From Oscillospiraceae bacterium (lineage in GTDB: Bacteria; Bacillota; Clostridia; Oscillospirales; Acutalibacteraceae): a stretch of 64,000 bases of DNA. The translations under genes and the position numbers were made by a program. Every line of letters starts with the position of its first letter. Within the stretch, counting starts at the first letter, position 1. The stretch lies in NCBI GenBank assembly GCA_015066015.1, contig SVPE01000004.1, positions 1 through 64,000 of the forward strand, in the 5' to 3' direction. The notes below the pieces were generated by a model. It was not told the origin of the DNA and ran no database searches. It saw nothing but the letters and a program-made list of their open reading frames with translations. Positions 27,626 to 36,629 of this stretch are shown here, piece after piece.

Positions 27626-28345
27626 ATGTCAAAGATATTTGCACACAGAGGCTTCAGCGGTAAATACCCCGAAAATACAATGCTCGCCTTTGAAAAGGCA
27701 GTTGAAATCGGAGTTGACGGCATTGAAATGGACGTTCATCTTACAAAGGATAACGAGCTTGTTATAATCCACGATGAGGATATAAGACGTACTTGTAACG
27801 GTGAAGGTCTTGTAAAGGATATGACTCTTGAAGAACTTAAGAAGTTTGATGCTTCAGCAACATATACGGGAGTTTACGGAATTAATCCGATTCCTACCTT
27901 GAGGGAATATTTTGAGCTTGTAAAGGATACAGAAATTATCACAAATATCGAGCTTAAAACGGGTATTTTCGAATATCCTACAATTGAAAAAAGAGTTATT
28001 GATATGATATACGAATACGGTTTGCAGGATAAGATTATTCTTTCATCCTTCAACCACTTCACGGTTAAACGCTGTGAGGAGCTTGCTCCCGAAATCAAAA
28101 GAGGCTTTTTGAGCGAAAGCTGGCTTATTGATTACGGTAAGTATACCGCTGCGCAGAACGTTCAGTGCTGCCATCCAATTTTCCGCAATCTTTCAAAAGA
28201 GGTTGTTGACGAAATGCACGGTGCAGGCTGTGAAATCAACACATGGACTGTCAACGAATATGAGGATATAGAGCGCCTTTCAGCTATGGGTGTTGATGCT
28301 CTTATCGGCAATTTTCCTGACAGAATGATTGAAAAACTCAGATAA
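27626..28345 (+). CDS. glpQ: glycerophosphodiester phosphodiesterase, 239 aa
   Basis: Hydrolyses glycerophosphodiesters to glycerol 3-phosphate and an alcohol. The start is ATG 27626, 8 nt after AAGGAG; an in-frame GTG at 27617 is part of that site. Catalytic His7/Arg8 (AHRGFSG), Glu16 (PEN), the metal ligands Glu34 and Asp36 (IEMDV) and the second His49 (IIHDED) are all present. No signal peptide, so cytoplasmic. It makes a useful intact reference for the degenerate paralogue at 33736. It follows valS by 12 bp. Confidence 0.92.
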   Translation: MSKIFAHRGFSGKYPENTMLAFEKAVEIGVDGIEMDVHLTKDNELVIIHDEDIRRTCNGEGLVKDMTLEELKKFDASATYTGVYGINPIPTLREYFELVKDTEIITNIELKTGIFEYPTIEKRVIDMIYEYGLQDKIILSSFNHFTVKRCEELAPEIKRGFLSESWLIDYGKYTAAQNVQCCHPIFRNLSKEVVDEMHGAGCEINTWTVNEYEDIERLSAMGVDALIGNFPDRMIEKLR

Positions 28346-28358
28346 AATTTACGGTGGC

Positions 28359-28387
28359 GGTAGTCTGACCTCTATGGTCCGGCTACC
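28359..28387 (+). other. intergenic hairpin between glpQ and polA
   Basis: GGTAGTCTGACC and GGTCCGGCTACC form a 12-bp stem with one mismatch and one G-T pair around a 5-nt loop. No T-run follows, so it is not a standard terminator; it may be an mRNA processing or stability element. Confidence 0.45.
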
Positions 28388-28411
28388 TCGCCTTGCATTT
28401 GAGGTGAAATA

Positions 28412-31018
28412 ATGCGACTTCTTGTAATTGACGGAAACAGTATTGTAAACAGAGCTTTTTACGGAATAAAGCTTCTTACCACAAAGGACGGACAGTTTAC
28501 AAACGGTATTTACGGTTTTATGAATATACTTATCAAATTAAGGCAGGAATGTGACCCCGACAGAGTTGCCGTTGCCTTCGATGTCCATGCTCCGACCTTC
28601 CGCCATAATATGTATGATGCTTACAAGGCGGGCAGAAAGGGTATGCCTGATGAGCTTCGCAGTCAGATGCCTATTTTAAAGGAACTGCTGACACTTTTAG
28701 GATATACAATCGTTGAAAAGGAAGGCTACGAGGCTGACGATATCCTCGGTACACTTTCTGCACAGTGCAAAGGTGAGGATAAGTGTTTTGTTGCTACAGG
28801 CGACAGAGACTCTCTTCAGCTTGTAAGTGATAATACATCGGTGCTTCTTGCCGCAACCAAAATGGGCAAAGCAGTAACTGTTGTTTATGATAAGGAAAAA
28901 ATCAAAGAGGAATACGGCGTTGAGCCGAAGGGTATGATTGAAATAAAGGCTCTTATGGGCGACACCTCCGACAATATTCCCGGTGTTGCGGGTATAGGAC
29001 AAAAAACAGCAGGTGATCTTATTTCACGTTTCGGCTCAATTGATTACATCTATGAACATATTGATGAAATAGATATAAAAAAGGGTGTTCACGACAAGCT
29101 TGTTGCCGATAAGGAAAACGCATACCTGAGCCGCACACTCGGTACTATTAATCTTGAAGCACCTGTATCTCTTGATATGGATGATTACAGAATTACCGAC
29201 GGAAATCCGGGTAAGGCAATCAGACTTCTTTCTCAGCTTGAAATGTTCGGAGTTATTGAAAAGCTCGGTCTTTCTGCAGAAAAAGTCACCCTTTCTGAAA
29301 GTGAAAGCATTGCCGAGGATAAAAAGCTTGTTTTCCGTTATGAGCGCGACCTTATGGGTCTTCTCGGAAAATTCAGAAATGACAACAAGGCATATTTCAT
29401 AAGTGAGTTTGCAGAAGGCGACCTTACAAAGCTTTGGTTTCTTGTGGAAGATGAAGTGCTTTGTGTTGAAAACAACTGCCTTGATTTCTATGACTTTATT
29501 TCGACTTTTCTTGCCGGAGATTGGGATAAGTATACGACAGATACAAAGCTCCTGCATAAATATGCTCTCACTCACGGATATAGCGTGAAAAATATTAAAA
29601 TGGACCTCGCTCTTGCGGGTTATATTCTTAACCCCGCCGCAAATTCGTATGATATTTCGAGACTTGCGGCTGAATACGGCGTTTCCGTCGGAACACTTGA
29701 ATATGAGGGAGAGGAAACCGCTGACCTTGAAAAAGCGAAAGAATGCACCTGCATTGAAAGTCTTTGTGACCTTTTCCGTAAGGAAATAAGTGCCAACGGA
29801 CAGGATGCTCTGCTTGATGAAATTGAAATTCCTCTTGCCTTTGTGCTTGCAGGTATGGAAAACGAAGGCTTCCTTGTTGATAAAGAGGGTATTGAAGTTT
29901 TCGGCGAAGAAATGAGTGGCAGAATTGAAGCCCTTACCAAAGAGATTTACGAGCTGGCCGGCTGTGAATTCAATATCAACTCTCCGAAGCAGCTGGGCGC
30001 CGTGCTTTTTGAAACTCTCGGTCTTCCCTGCAAGAAAAAGACAAAAAGCGGATACAGTACCAATGCAGACGTGCTCGAGGAGCTTGCAAACGATTATCCT
30101 GTAGTTGCTCTTGTTCTTGAATACCGCACACTGGCAAAGCTTAAATCAACCTATTGTGAGGGACTTCTGAAGGTTATCGGCAAGGACGGACGTATCCGTT
30201 CAACCCTTAATCAGACAGAAACCAGAACGGGCAGAATATCCTCAACTGAGCCTAATCTGCAGAATATTCCGGTCAGAAGTGAGCTCGGCAGCAGAATGAG
30301 AAAATTCTTTGTTGCCGGTGAGGGAAATGTTCTTGTTGACGCCGACTATTCACAGATTGAGCTTCGTGTTCTTGCTCATCTTTCAGGCGACAGGACAATG
30401 ATTGACGGGTTTATCGGCGGTGAAGACATACATCGCATAACAGCATCCCAGGTTTTCAATATGCCGATGAGTATGGTTACACCTCTTATGCGAAGCCGTG
30501 CAAAGGCAGTAAATTTCGGTATTGTATACGGTATCGGTGCCTTTTCACTTGCAAAGGATATCGGCGTAAGCCGTAAGGAGGCAGACAGTTATATCAAGGG
30601 GTATCTCCATCATTATGAAGGTATCCGCCGCTATCTTGATAAGGTTATTTCCGATGCAAGAGAGTGTGGTTATGTTGAAACAATGTTCAGACGCAGGCGT
30701 TATCTTCCCGAGCTTACCGCAAGCAATAAAATGCTTCAGGCTTTCGGAGAAAGAGTTGCTAAAAATGCTCCCGTTCAGGGCTCTGCGGCAGACATAATTA
30801 AAATTGCAATGGTCAGGGTTGACGAACGTCTCCGCAAGGAAAACTGCAAGGGCAGACTGATTATGCAGGTTCACGACGAGCTTATTATCGAGTGCCCCGA
30901 AGAAGAAAAGGACAAGGCAGAAAAAATTCTCAAAGAGGAAATGGAGGGTGCCTGTACACTTCTTGCGCCTCTTACTGCTGATGTTAACTCGGGAAAAACC
31001 TGGTTCGACACACATTAA
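28412..31018 (+). CDS. polA: DNA polymerase I, 868 aa
   Basis: Repair and primer-removal polymerase. The N-terminal 5'-3' exonuclease domain (LLVIDGNSIVNRAFYGI, then GDRDSLQL and MGDTSDNIPGVAGIG) is complete. The central domain (about 300-480) lacks the DxE exonuclease signature, as is common in Firmicutes, so proofreading is probably absent. The polymerase core has DADYSQIELRVLAH, RSRAKAVNFGIVYG and QVHDELIIE. The start follows GAGGTG. Confidence 0.96.
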   Translation: MRLLVIDGNSIVNRAFYGIKLLTTKDGQFTNGIYGFMNILIKLRQECDPDRVAVAFDVHAPTFRHNMYDAYKAGRKGMPDELRSQMPILKELLTLLGYTIVEKEGYEADDILGTLSAQCKGEDKCFVATGDRDSLQLVSDNTSVLLAATKMGKAVTVVYDKEKIKEEYGVEPKGMIEIKALMGDTSDNIPGVAGIGQKTAGDLISRFGSIDYIYEHIDEIDIKKGVHDKLVADKENAYLSRTLGTINLEAPVSLDMDDYRITDGNPGKAIRLLSQLEMFGVIEKLGLSAEKVTLSESESIAEDKKLVFRYERDLMGLLGKFRNDNKAYFISEFAEGDLTKLWFLVEDEVLCVENNCLDFYDFISTFLAGDWDKYTTDTKLLHKYALTHGYSVKNIKMDLALAGYILNPAANSYDISRLAAEYGVSVGTLEYEGEETADLEKAKECTCIESLCDLFRKEISANGQDALLDEIEIPLAFVLAGMENEGFLVDKEGIEVFGEEMSGRIEALTKEIYELAGCEFNINSPKQLGAVLFETLGLPCKKKTKSGYSTNADVLEELANDYPVVALVLEYRTLAKLKSTYCEGLLKVIGKDGRIRSTLNQTETRTGRISSTEPNLQNIPVRSELGSRMRKFFVAGEGNVLVDADYSQIELRVLAHLSGDRTMIDGFIGGEDIHRITASQVFNMPMSMVTPLMRSRAKAVNFGIVYGIGAFSLAKDIGVSRKEADSYIKGYLHHYEGIRRYLDKVISDARECGYVETMFRRRRYLPELTASNKMLQAFGERVAKNAPVQGSAADIIKIAMVRVDERLRKENCKGRLIMQVHDELIIECPEEEKDKAEKILKEEMEGACTLLAPLTADVNSGKTWFDTH

Positions 31019-31052
31019 TTAATATAATTTTATTATAATTTTAACATTTATC

Positions 31053-31081
31053 TTGATTATTGGGATTTTTTGATGTAGAAT
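31053..31081 (+). promoter_or_regulatory. sigma-A promoter of the second secreted hydrolase
   Basis: TTGATT (31053-31058), 17 nt, TAGAAT (31076-31081). A small hairpin (AACGGA-TTTT-TCCGTT) lies in the leader before the start codon. Confidence 0.7.
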
Positions 31082-31134
31082 TTATCCGGAAACGGATTTT
31101 TCCGTTGCTTCTTATATGAAGGGAGAAATTTTAT

Positions 31135-32886
31135 ATGAAGAAAACAGTAAGCCTTATTCTCGCATTTGTTATGGCGTTTTCCTGCTTTGGCATTTTAGCC
31201 GCCGCTGAGGAGAACAGCTATCAGCCCGACTACGACACAGAAACTCCTGTTGTTGTTCTTCACGGTATCGGTCAGAATGATACCTATATTCTTGACGAGG
31301 ACGGCAACAGAATGCTTGACAGTGAAGGCGGCTATGTTACCGGTTGGCCTCTTGAAATCAATGTGGGCGGACTTATCGCAAACGTGCTTCCGAACCTGTT
31401 TTTCTCGATTCTTACCCGTAGAGATAACGGCCTCAGTGATGCAATGAAGGACGGCGCTTATGACTTTCTTTATGCAATTCACAAGGATAACGAGGGTAAT
31501 TATTTGAACGATGTAGAGGTTCCCTGCTATGAGTGTCCTATGTCGGATATGCCTGAGGAAGTCAGTGACAGAATCTATGATATGATTCCTCTTCGCAGAT
31601 GCGGTGAAATCATCGGTGAAAATAACCTTTATTATTTCGGCTATGATTCACTCGGTGATATCCAGGCAACAACAGACAGACTGCATAAGTACATCACAGA
31701 GGTTGTTCTTCCTCAGACCGGCGCAGAAAAAGTAAACATCTGTCCAATAAGCCTCGGCGGTACGGTTGCAGTGAATTATATCGATAAGTATCCTGAGGAT
31801 CACAGCCTTATCAAAAAGATTGTTTACGTTGTGCCTGCAGTTGACGGTTCTGATATCGTAGGCGATGTGCTCACCGGCAATCTCAGCATTTACGATGAAG
31901 AAACTCTTTATGAAAATCTTCTTGTAACACTCATGGGTGATACATTCACAACCTATATGCTTAATATTGTTCTTCGTATACTTCCTACCGATGTGCTTCA
32001 GCAGGCACTTCAGGGACTTTGCGAGGGAGCAGTTGAGGCTGCTATACGCAACACTACTCAGCTCTGGGCTCTTTGTCCGACAAAGTATTACGAGCAGGCA
32101 AGAGCAAAATGGCTTTCAGATGATGAGCATACAGTTATAAGAGAAAAGGTAGATGCTTTCATGCAGGCCAGAGCTGATCTTGAGGAGAATACAAACTCCA
32201 TCATTGAAAAGGGCGGAAAAATCTACGATATCGTCTGCTATGATCTTGAGCTTTTCCCACTTTCAGCTGATTACAGAGCGACAAACTCTGATGGAATCAT
32301 CCAGTCGGAATCAACCTCAATGGGTGCAACCTTTGCAGACCTCGGCACAACATTTGGCGAAGGCTATACTGCCGCCGGTACATATTGCAGCAATCCTGCC
32401 CATAACCATCTTTCACCTGACGGTATGGTAGACCCGACAACAGGACTTCTCCCCTGTACAACATGGTACTTCAAGGGACAGTCTCACGAAGGTCTTGCAC
32501 ATAATGATGTTGTTCTTAATCTTGCAACAGAGCTTATGACAGATGAAAATATGATTGATGTTTACAGCAATCCCGTAGCATATCCGCAGTTCAACGGAGC
32601 AAGAAGCATGAGAGCTCTCAATAATAATCTTGCTACCTGGAAGGCTGCTGATAAGTCCCTTTATACTGAAGAACAGATTGCGGAAATTGAAGGCGCATTC
32701 GCATATATGAATGAGCTTAAGAAGGAAACCGTTATTGATTCGGCTGAGTGGAAAAATGCAGAGCTTGCACTTGATAATGCTCTTGTTTCGGCAAGTGTAA
32801 AGGAAAGTGACGAGCCGGGTAGTTTTGAAGCTCTGATTACCAAGCTCTTCAAGTGCCTCAATAAAGGTGTAAACGATGTAATGTAA
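31135..32886 (+). CDS. secreted lipase/esterase-like alpha/beta hydrolase, 583 aa
   Basis: Signal peptide to about residue 22 (FGILAAAEE). VVVLHGIGQND gives the oxyanion strand and NICPISLGGT the nucleophile elbow with Ser206 (codon 31750-31752). A C-terminal QSHEGLAHND is the likely catalytic-His region. It is the intact-looking paralogue of the protein at 1404, which has Cys at the same place. A C-terminal amphipathic segment (SFEALITKLFKCLNK) resembles tails on other exported proteins here. Substrate may be a lipid or ester; not determinable. A strong terminator follows at once. Confidence 0.75.
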   Translation: MKKTVSLILAFVMAFSCFGILAAAEENSYQPDYDTETPVVVLHGIGQNDTYILDEDGNRMLDSEGGYVTGWPLEINVGGLIANVLPNLFFSILTRRDNGLSDAMKDGAYDFLYAIHKDNEGNYLNDVEVPCYECPMSDMPEEVSDRIYDMIPLRRCGEIIGENNLYYFGYDSLGDIQATTDRLHKYITEVVLPQTGAEKVNICPISLGGTVAVNYIDKYPEDHSLIKKIVYVVPAVDGSDIVGDVLTGNLSIYDEETLYENLLVTLMGDTFTTYMLNIVLRILPTDVLQQALQGLCEGAVEAAIRNTTQLWALCPTKYYEQARAKWLSDDEHTVIREKVDAFMQARADLEENTNSIIEKGGKIYDIVCYDLELFPLSADYRATNSDGIIQSESTSMGATFADLGTTFGEGYTAAGTYCSNPAHNHLSPDGMVDPTTGLLPCTTWYFKGQSHEGLAHNDVVLNLATELMTDENMIDVYSNPVAYPQFNGARSMRALNNNLATWKAADKSLYTEEQIAEIEGAFAYMNELKKETVIDSAEWKNAELALDNALVSASVKESDEPGSFEALITKLFKCLNKGVNDVM

Positions 32887-32890
32887 TATA

Positions 32891-32924
32891 AAAAGGCTTA
32901 CGGTTATCTGACCGTGAGCCTTTT
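32891..32924 (+). terminator. strong terminator overlapping the sfsA leader
   Basis: A 14-bp stem (AAAAGGCTTACGGT/ACCGTGAGCCTTTT) with loop TATCTG and terminal Ts. Its 3' edge is only 13 bp before the sfsA start codon, so sfsA depends on readthrough or an unseen promoter. Confidence 0.85.
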
Positions 32925-32937
32925 TGAAAGGGAAAAG

Positions 32938-33618
32938 ATGAAATATAACAACATAATAAAAGGACGATTCATCAAGCGACTGAACCGTTTTGTAGCTCTT
33001 TGTGAGATTGAGGGTGAAGAGGTTTACTGCCACGTAAAAAATACGGGAAGATGCGGTGAGATACTTGTTCCCGATGCAGAGTGCTACCTTGAAAAATCAG
33101 ACAATCCAAACAGAAAATATACATATTCGCTTGTTGTTGTGCGTAAAGGTGAAAGACTGATAAATATAGATTCCCAAGCACCCAATAAGGCGGCAGCTGA
33201 GTTTCTTTCAGGCGGCGGAATCGGTATGGAACTTTATAATCTGAAGGCAGAAAAAACCTTCGGCAAATCAAGATTCGATTTTTACTTTGAGCATAATGGT
33301 AAAGAAGCTTTTCTTGAGGTGAAGGGTGTAACCCTTGAGAATGACGGTGTTGTTTCATTTCCCGATGCCCCTACAGAAAGGGGAACGAAGCATCTTAATG
33401 AGCTTTCTGACTGTGTGAAAAAAGGTTATGAGGCATATGTGCTTTTTGTCGTACAGATGAAAGGAGTGTCTCATTTTTCTCCTAACAGTATTACTGACCC
33501 TGATTTTGCCGAAGCTTTGAAAAGAGCACAGGAATCAGGCGTGCATATTTTTGCATATGACTGCTTTGTAAGCGAAACTGAAATGATAATAAAAGACAGT
33601 GTTCCGGTCATACTTTGA
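32938..33618 (+). CDS. sfsA: SfsA family DNA/RNA-binding nuclease, 226 aa
   Basis: SfsA (sugar fermentation stimulation protein) family. GRFIKRLNRFVALCEIEG, HVKNTGRCGEIL and SRFDFYF...FLEVKGVTLE match the conserved order, the last being the nuclease-like core. The start is ATG 32938 behind AAAGGG; an in-frame ATG at 32914 would fall inside the terminator stem. The stop codon lies in the loop of the next terminator. Function in Gram-positives is poorly defined. Confidence 0.93.
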   Translation: MKYNNIIKGRFIKRLNRFVALCEIEGEEVYCHVKNTGRCGEILVPDAECYLEKSDNPNRKYTYSLVVVRKGERLINIDSQAPNKAAAEFLSGGGIGMELYNLKAEKTFGKSRFDFYFEHNGKEAFLEVKGVTLENDGVVSFPDAPTERGTKHLNELSDCVKKGYEAYVLFVVQMKGVSHFSPNSITDPDFAEALKRAQESGVHIFAYDCFVSETEMIIKDSVPVIL

Positions 33619-33635
33619 GTATGATCGGATTTTTT
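33604..33635 (+). terminator. terminator overlapping the sfsA stop codon
   Basis: A 10-bp stem (CCGGTCATAC/GTATGATCGG, one G-T pair) holds TTTGA, which contains the stop codon, in its loop; then A and seven T. Confidence 0.85.
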
Positions 33636-33667
33636 TGCTGTTGATTGTTAATTTGTAATAAAAATTG

Positions 33668-33696
33668 TTGCCAAACGGTGAATTTTATGATATTAT
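33668..33696 (+). promoter_or_regulatory. sigma-A promoter of the GDPD-like/serine hydrolase/YhhN operon
   Basis: TTGCCA (33668-33673), 17 nt, TATTAT (33691-33696); start codon 39 bp later. Confidence 0.7.
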
Positions 33697-33735
33697 ATAA
33701 TATATTTAAAATCAGATATCCGAAAGGTTTATATA

Positions 33736-34971
33736 ATGAATCCAATTAAAAAAATCATATCTTTTACTTTAAGTTTAATTTTGATTGTTTCTTTTATAAG
33801 CTTTAATGTCGGTGCATTATTTGACAAAGAGAATGCGACCGAAAAATTTTACAGCTACGAAACGAAGCTTCTTTGCATTTCGCACAGAGGAGACACCGCT
33901 TTATATCCTGAAAATTCTCTCGAGGGAATTAAATCCGCATTGAAAAAGGGTGCTGATTTTGTTTCTGTTAATATTGAAAAAACTGCTGACGGCGTTTTTT
34001 ATCTGTGTGAGGATGAATCTCTCGGAAACATATGCAACGCCCCTTATGACAGCCTTTCGCAGATGAATTCCGACGAGGTTGACAAATACCGTCTTTTTGA
34101 TATTTTCGGTAAAGAAACGAAATATAAATTGGTTTCACTTGAAAGCCTGCTTGACCGCACTGACAGCGAGGACGGTATAATTCTCGATGTAAAAACAGCC
34201 GACAAGGATGCGGTTTACGGGATTCTCAAAGAAAACAAATCTCTTGACCGTATTATCCTCAGAGTGGTTGAAAGCGGCTCAAAGCTTACTGAATGGGCGG
34301 AAAGTAAGCCTGAAAAGGTTTATGTTATCGGTAAATACACAGGCAACATTATTTTCAGCACTGTTTCGTATATCAATGCGTTGACTTCAGCCAAAATGCC
34401 TGCCGTACAGTTTGAAAGCAAGAATTATTTCAATGTTTCTTTCGGTGAGTTTTTTACAAAGAGATACCTCAAGAGCGAAAATGTACGTGCAATTGCAGCA
34501 ACCTATTCTCCGGACCTTTGTGGACAGAGAGAGGACAATGCTGACGGATGGAATGAGCTTATAAATAAAAATTATTCTGTTATTGAAACGAATAATATTG
34601 ATTCTTTTATTTCGTACAGAAACGAAACGGAAAGACTCAGTGATGATTTACGTGAGCTTTACGATGGCGCTTCTCTGATGGAGAGAGACAGATACTCTCA
34701 GGTTAGTCTTACCAACTTAGATAAGGCAACTGCTCTGTGTGAAGAGGTTATTTCTGATGATGTTGTTTCATTGGCCGAGCTTCAGAAGGCTTATTCTAAG
34801 CTTGATTTTGCACTTAAGGAAATGAAAATATCCACAGGTGAGGTTGACACAAGAGGCGCTCTCAACATAACCGCAGGTAAGGTTATAGCTGCGGTGCTTG
34901 TCGGTGCTGCGCTTCTTGCAGGACAGATATATGTATATAAAATGCGAAGGAGTAAAAAGGAGAATAAGTAA
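33736..34971 (+). CDS. membrane-anchored degenerate GDPD-like protein, 411 aa
   Basis: An N-terminal signal/anchor (residues ~5-28) and a C-terminal membrane segment (VIAAVLVGAALLAGQIYVY) followed by a basic tail suggest a surface-tethered protein. The GDPD start is kept (SHRGD with His50/Arg51, PEN with Glu59), but the metal pair Glu-x-Asp reads Ser77-Val-Asn79 and the second catalytic His reads Glu92 (compare IEMDV and IIHDED in the intact copy at 27626). Before the C-terminal helix is a FIVAR-like helical stretch. Probably a non-catalytic ligand-binding relative. It heads an operon with a serine hydrolase 32 bp downstream. Confidence 0.75.
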   Translation: MNPIKKIISFTLSLILIVSFISFNVGALFDKENATEKFYSYETKLLCISHRGDTALYPENSLEGIKSALKKGADFVSVNIEKTADGVFYLCEDESLGNICNAPYDSLSQMNSDEVDKYRLFDIFGKETKYKLVSLESLLDRTDSEDGIILDVKTADKDAVYGILKENKSLDRIILRVVESGSKLTEWAESKPEKVYVIGKYTGNIIFSTVSYINALTSAKMPAVQFESKNYFNVSFGEFFTKRYLKSENVRAIAATYSPDLCGQREDNADGWNELINKNYSVIETNNIDSFISYRNETERLSDDLRELYDGASLMERDRYSQVSLTNLDKATALCEEVISDDVVSLAELQKAYSKLDFALKEMKISTGEVDTRGALNITAGKVIAAVLVGAALLAGQIYVYKMRRSKKENK

Positions 34972-35003
34972 CGCATTAAAAATAAATAAAGGAGATTATA
35001 CTT

Positions 35004-36599
35004 ATGAAAACACATGAAAAAACAGCATGGCTTGAAAGAGCAAAAACACCCGAAGAGGTAGGCGTTTCCTCAAAAGAAGTAAAAGCATTTGTTGACCATT
35101 GTACGGAGCTTGGCAAAGAGCTTCATTCGTTCATTATTATCCGTCACGGTAAAATAGCCTGTGAGGCATATAAGGCTCCTTTAGGCCCTGAGCACAAGCA
35201 TATGATGTATTCGGTAAGTAAGTCCTTTACATCTACTGCAATCGGCTTTGCAGTGAATGAAGGATACTTCACCGTTGATACAAGAGTTGTTGATATTTTT
35301 CCTGAGCTTCGCAAGGAGAATAAGCCTGACGAATATCTTGAGGAATTAACAGTTGAAGATCTTCTTACAATGCGCGGCGGCAAGGAAGTAAGTGTTTTCC
35401 TTGACAGAACAAAGGATACCTGGCTTGAGGACATTATGAACTCACGCTGGATTTATGAGCCCGGCACAGAATTCCTTTACATAAGCGAAAATATGTATGT
35501 TCTTTGTGCAATCATTCATAAGCTTTGCGGAATGAGCGTTATGGAGTATCTCAAGCCCCGTCTCTTTGAGCCTCTCGGAATTGAGAATCCCTTCTGGGAA
35601 ACCTGCCCCAAGGGTATTGAAACCGGTGGTTGGGGTCTTATGATAAAGACAGAAGATCTCGCTAAGTATATATATTGCTATCAGCAGGGCGGTAAATTCG
35701 GCGGTAAACAGGTTATCCCTGAAGACTGGGTAAAGGAATCGGTGCGTTTCCACGCAGACACCACAGTCAACAACAATGACTCTGACTGTAAGGTCGGTTA
35801 CGGATATTGCTTCTGGAGAAACGCCGGATACGAAAACAGTTACCGTGCAGACGGAATGTTCTCTCAGTTCGGTATTGTATTTGAGGATCTTGACGCTTGC
35901 TTTATTTCTACAGGCGGTGAGATTAATGAACAGGGCATGCGTGATGTTATCTGGGAGCATTTCCCCAAGGCGTTCCTTGAAGAAAACACAGGTGAAACAG
36001 TTGAAATCAGCATCCCTTCCTATGAAGGTTTGCCCGAAAAGAGTCGCTCGGCTCTTGAGCAGAGGCTCGACGGTAAGAGTATGAAGCTTTCTAAGCCTAT
36101 TGCAGTTAATATTGCAGGTTATCCTACAAGTGTTGTTCCTCTTCCCGCACTCTTTATGGAGAGCGATAAGGCAGGTAACATCAGTGACCTCAGCTTCAGA
36201 TTCTATGACAAGCATTGTGTTATGACCTGGACAGAGGGCGACGAAATCAACAGTGTTGAAATCGGACTTGACGGTGAGTACCGTTGGGATGATATTGTGA
36301 TTGGTAAGATTCCCTATCACACCTGCTCTGTCGGATGCTGGAACACAGACAGTGAATTCGAAGTTCACATCCGTTGCATAGAGGTTGTTGCAGAGAGAAT
36401 TCTTACCTTCAAATTCAACGGCGACAACGTTGTAATGAGACCCTCATCAAATCCGCCTGTCGGTGTTATGGCAGAAACACTTAAAGAGACCGTCAAGAGT
36501 GTTATCAAGCAGCCTCTGGTTCAGACTGCAGTTACAAAAGCGCTTCCTAAGCTTGTGCCTCTTATTGATGCAGTTCAGCGTGGTAAGATCAAGGATTGA
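35004..36599 (+). CDS. beta-lactamase-fold serine hydrolase, 531 aa
   Basis: Class C beta-lactamase/penicillin-binding/esterase family. The SxxK motif is in YSVSKSF, and FLYISENMYVL supplies the second-motif Tyr. After the ~330-residue catalytic domain is an extra beta-rich domain (to ~490) and a helical end. No signal peptide is seen, so it is probably cytoplasmic or peripheral. The substrate could be an ester or D-amino-acid peptide. It lies between a GDPD-like gene and a YhhN-family gene. Confidence 0.85.
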   Translation: MKTHEKTAWLERAKTPEEVGVSSKEVKAFVDHCTELGKELHSFIIIRHGKIACEAYKAPLGPEHKHMMYSVSKSFTSTAIGFAVNEGYFTVDTRVVDIFPELRKENKPDEYLEELTVEDLLTMRGGKEVSVFLDRTKDTWLEDIMNSRWIYEPGTEFLYISENMYVLCAIIHKLCGMSVMEYLKPRLFEPLGIENPFWETCPKGIETGGWGLMIKTEDLAKYIYCYQQGGKFGGKQVIPEDWVKESVRFHADTTVNNNDSDCKVGYGYCFWRNAGYENSYRADGMFSQFGIVFEDLDACFISTGGEINEQGMRDVIWEHFPKAFLEENTGETVEISIPSYEGLPEKSRSALEQRLDGKSMKLSKPIAVNIAGYPTSVVPLPALFMESDKAGNISDLSFRFYDKHCVMTWTEGDEINSVEIGLDGEYRWDDIVIGKIPYHTCSVGCWNTDSEFEVHIRCIEVVAERILTFKFNGDNVVMRPSSNPPVGVMAETLKETVKSVIKQPLVQTAVTKALPKLVPLIDAVQRGKIKD

Positions 36600-36629
36600 T
36601 TGTAATTACTACATCGGAGGGTAATGTTT

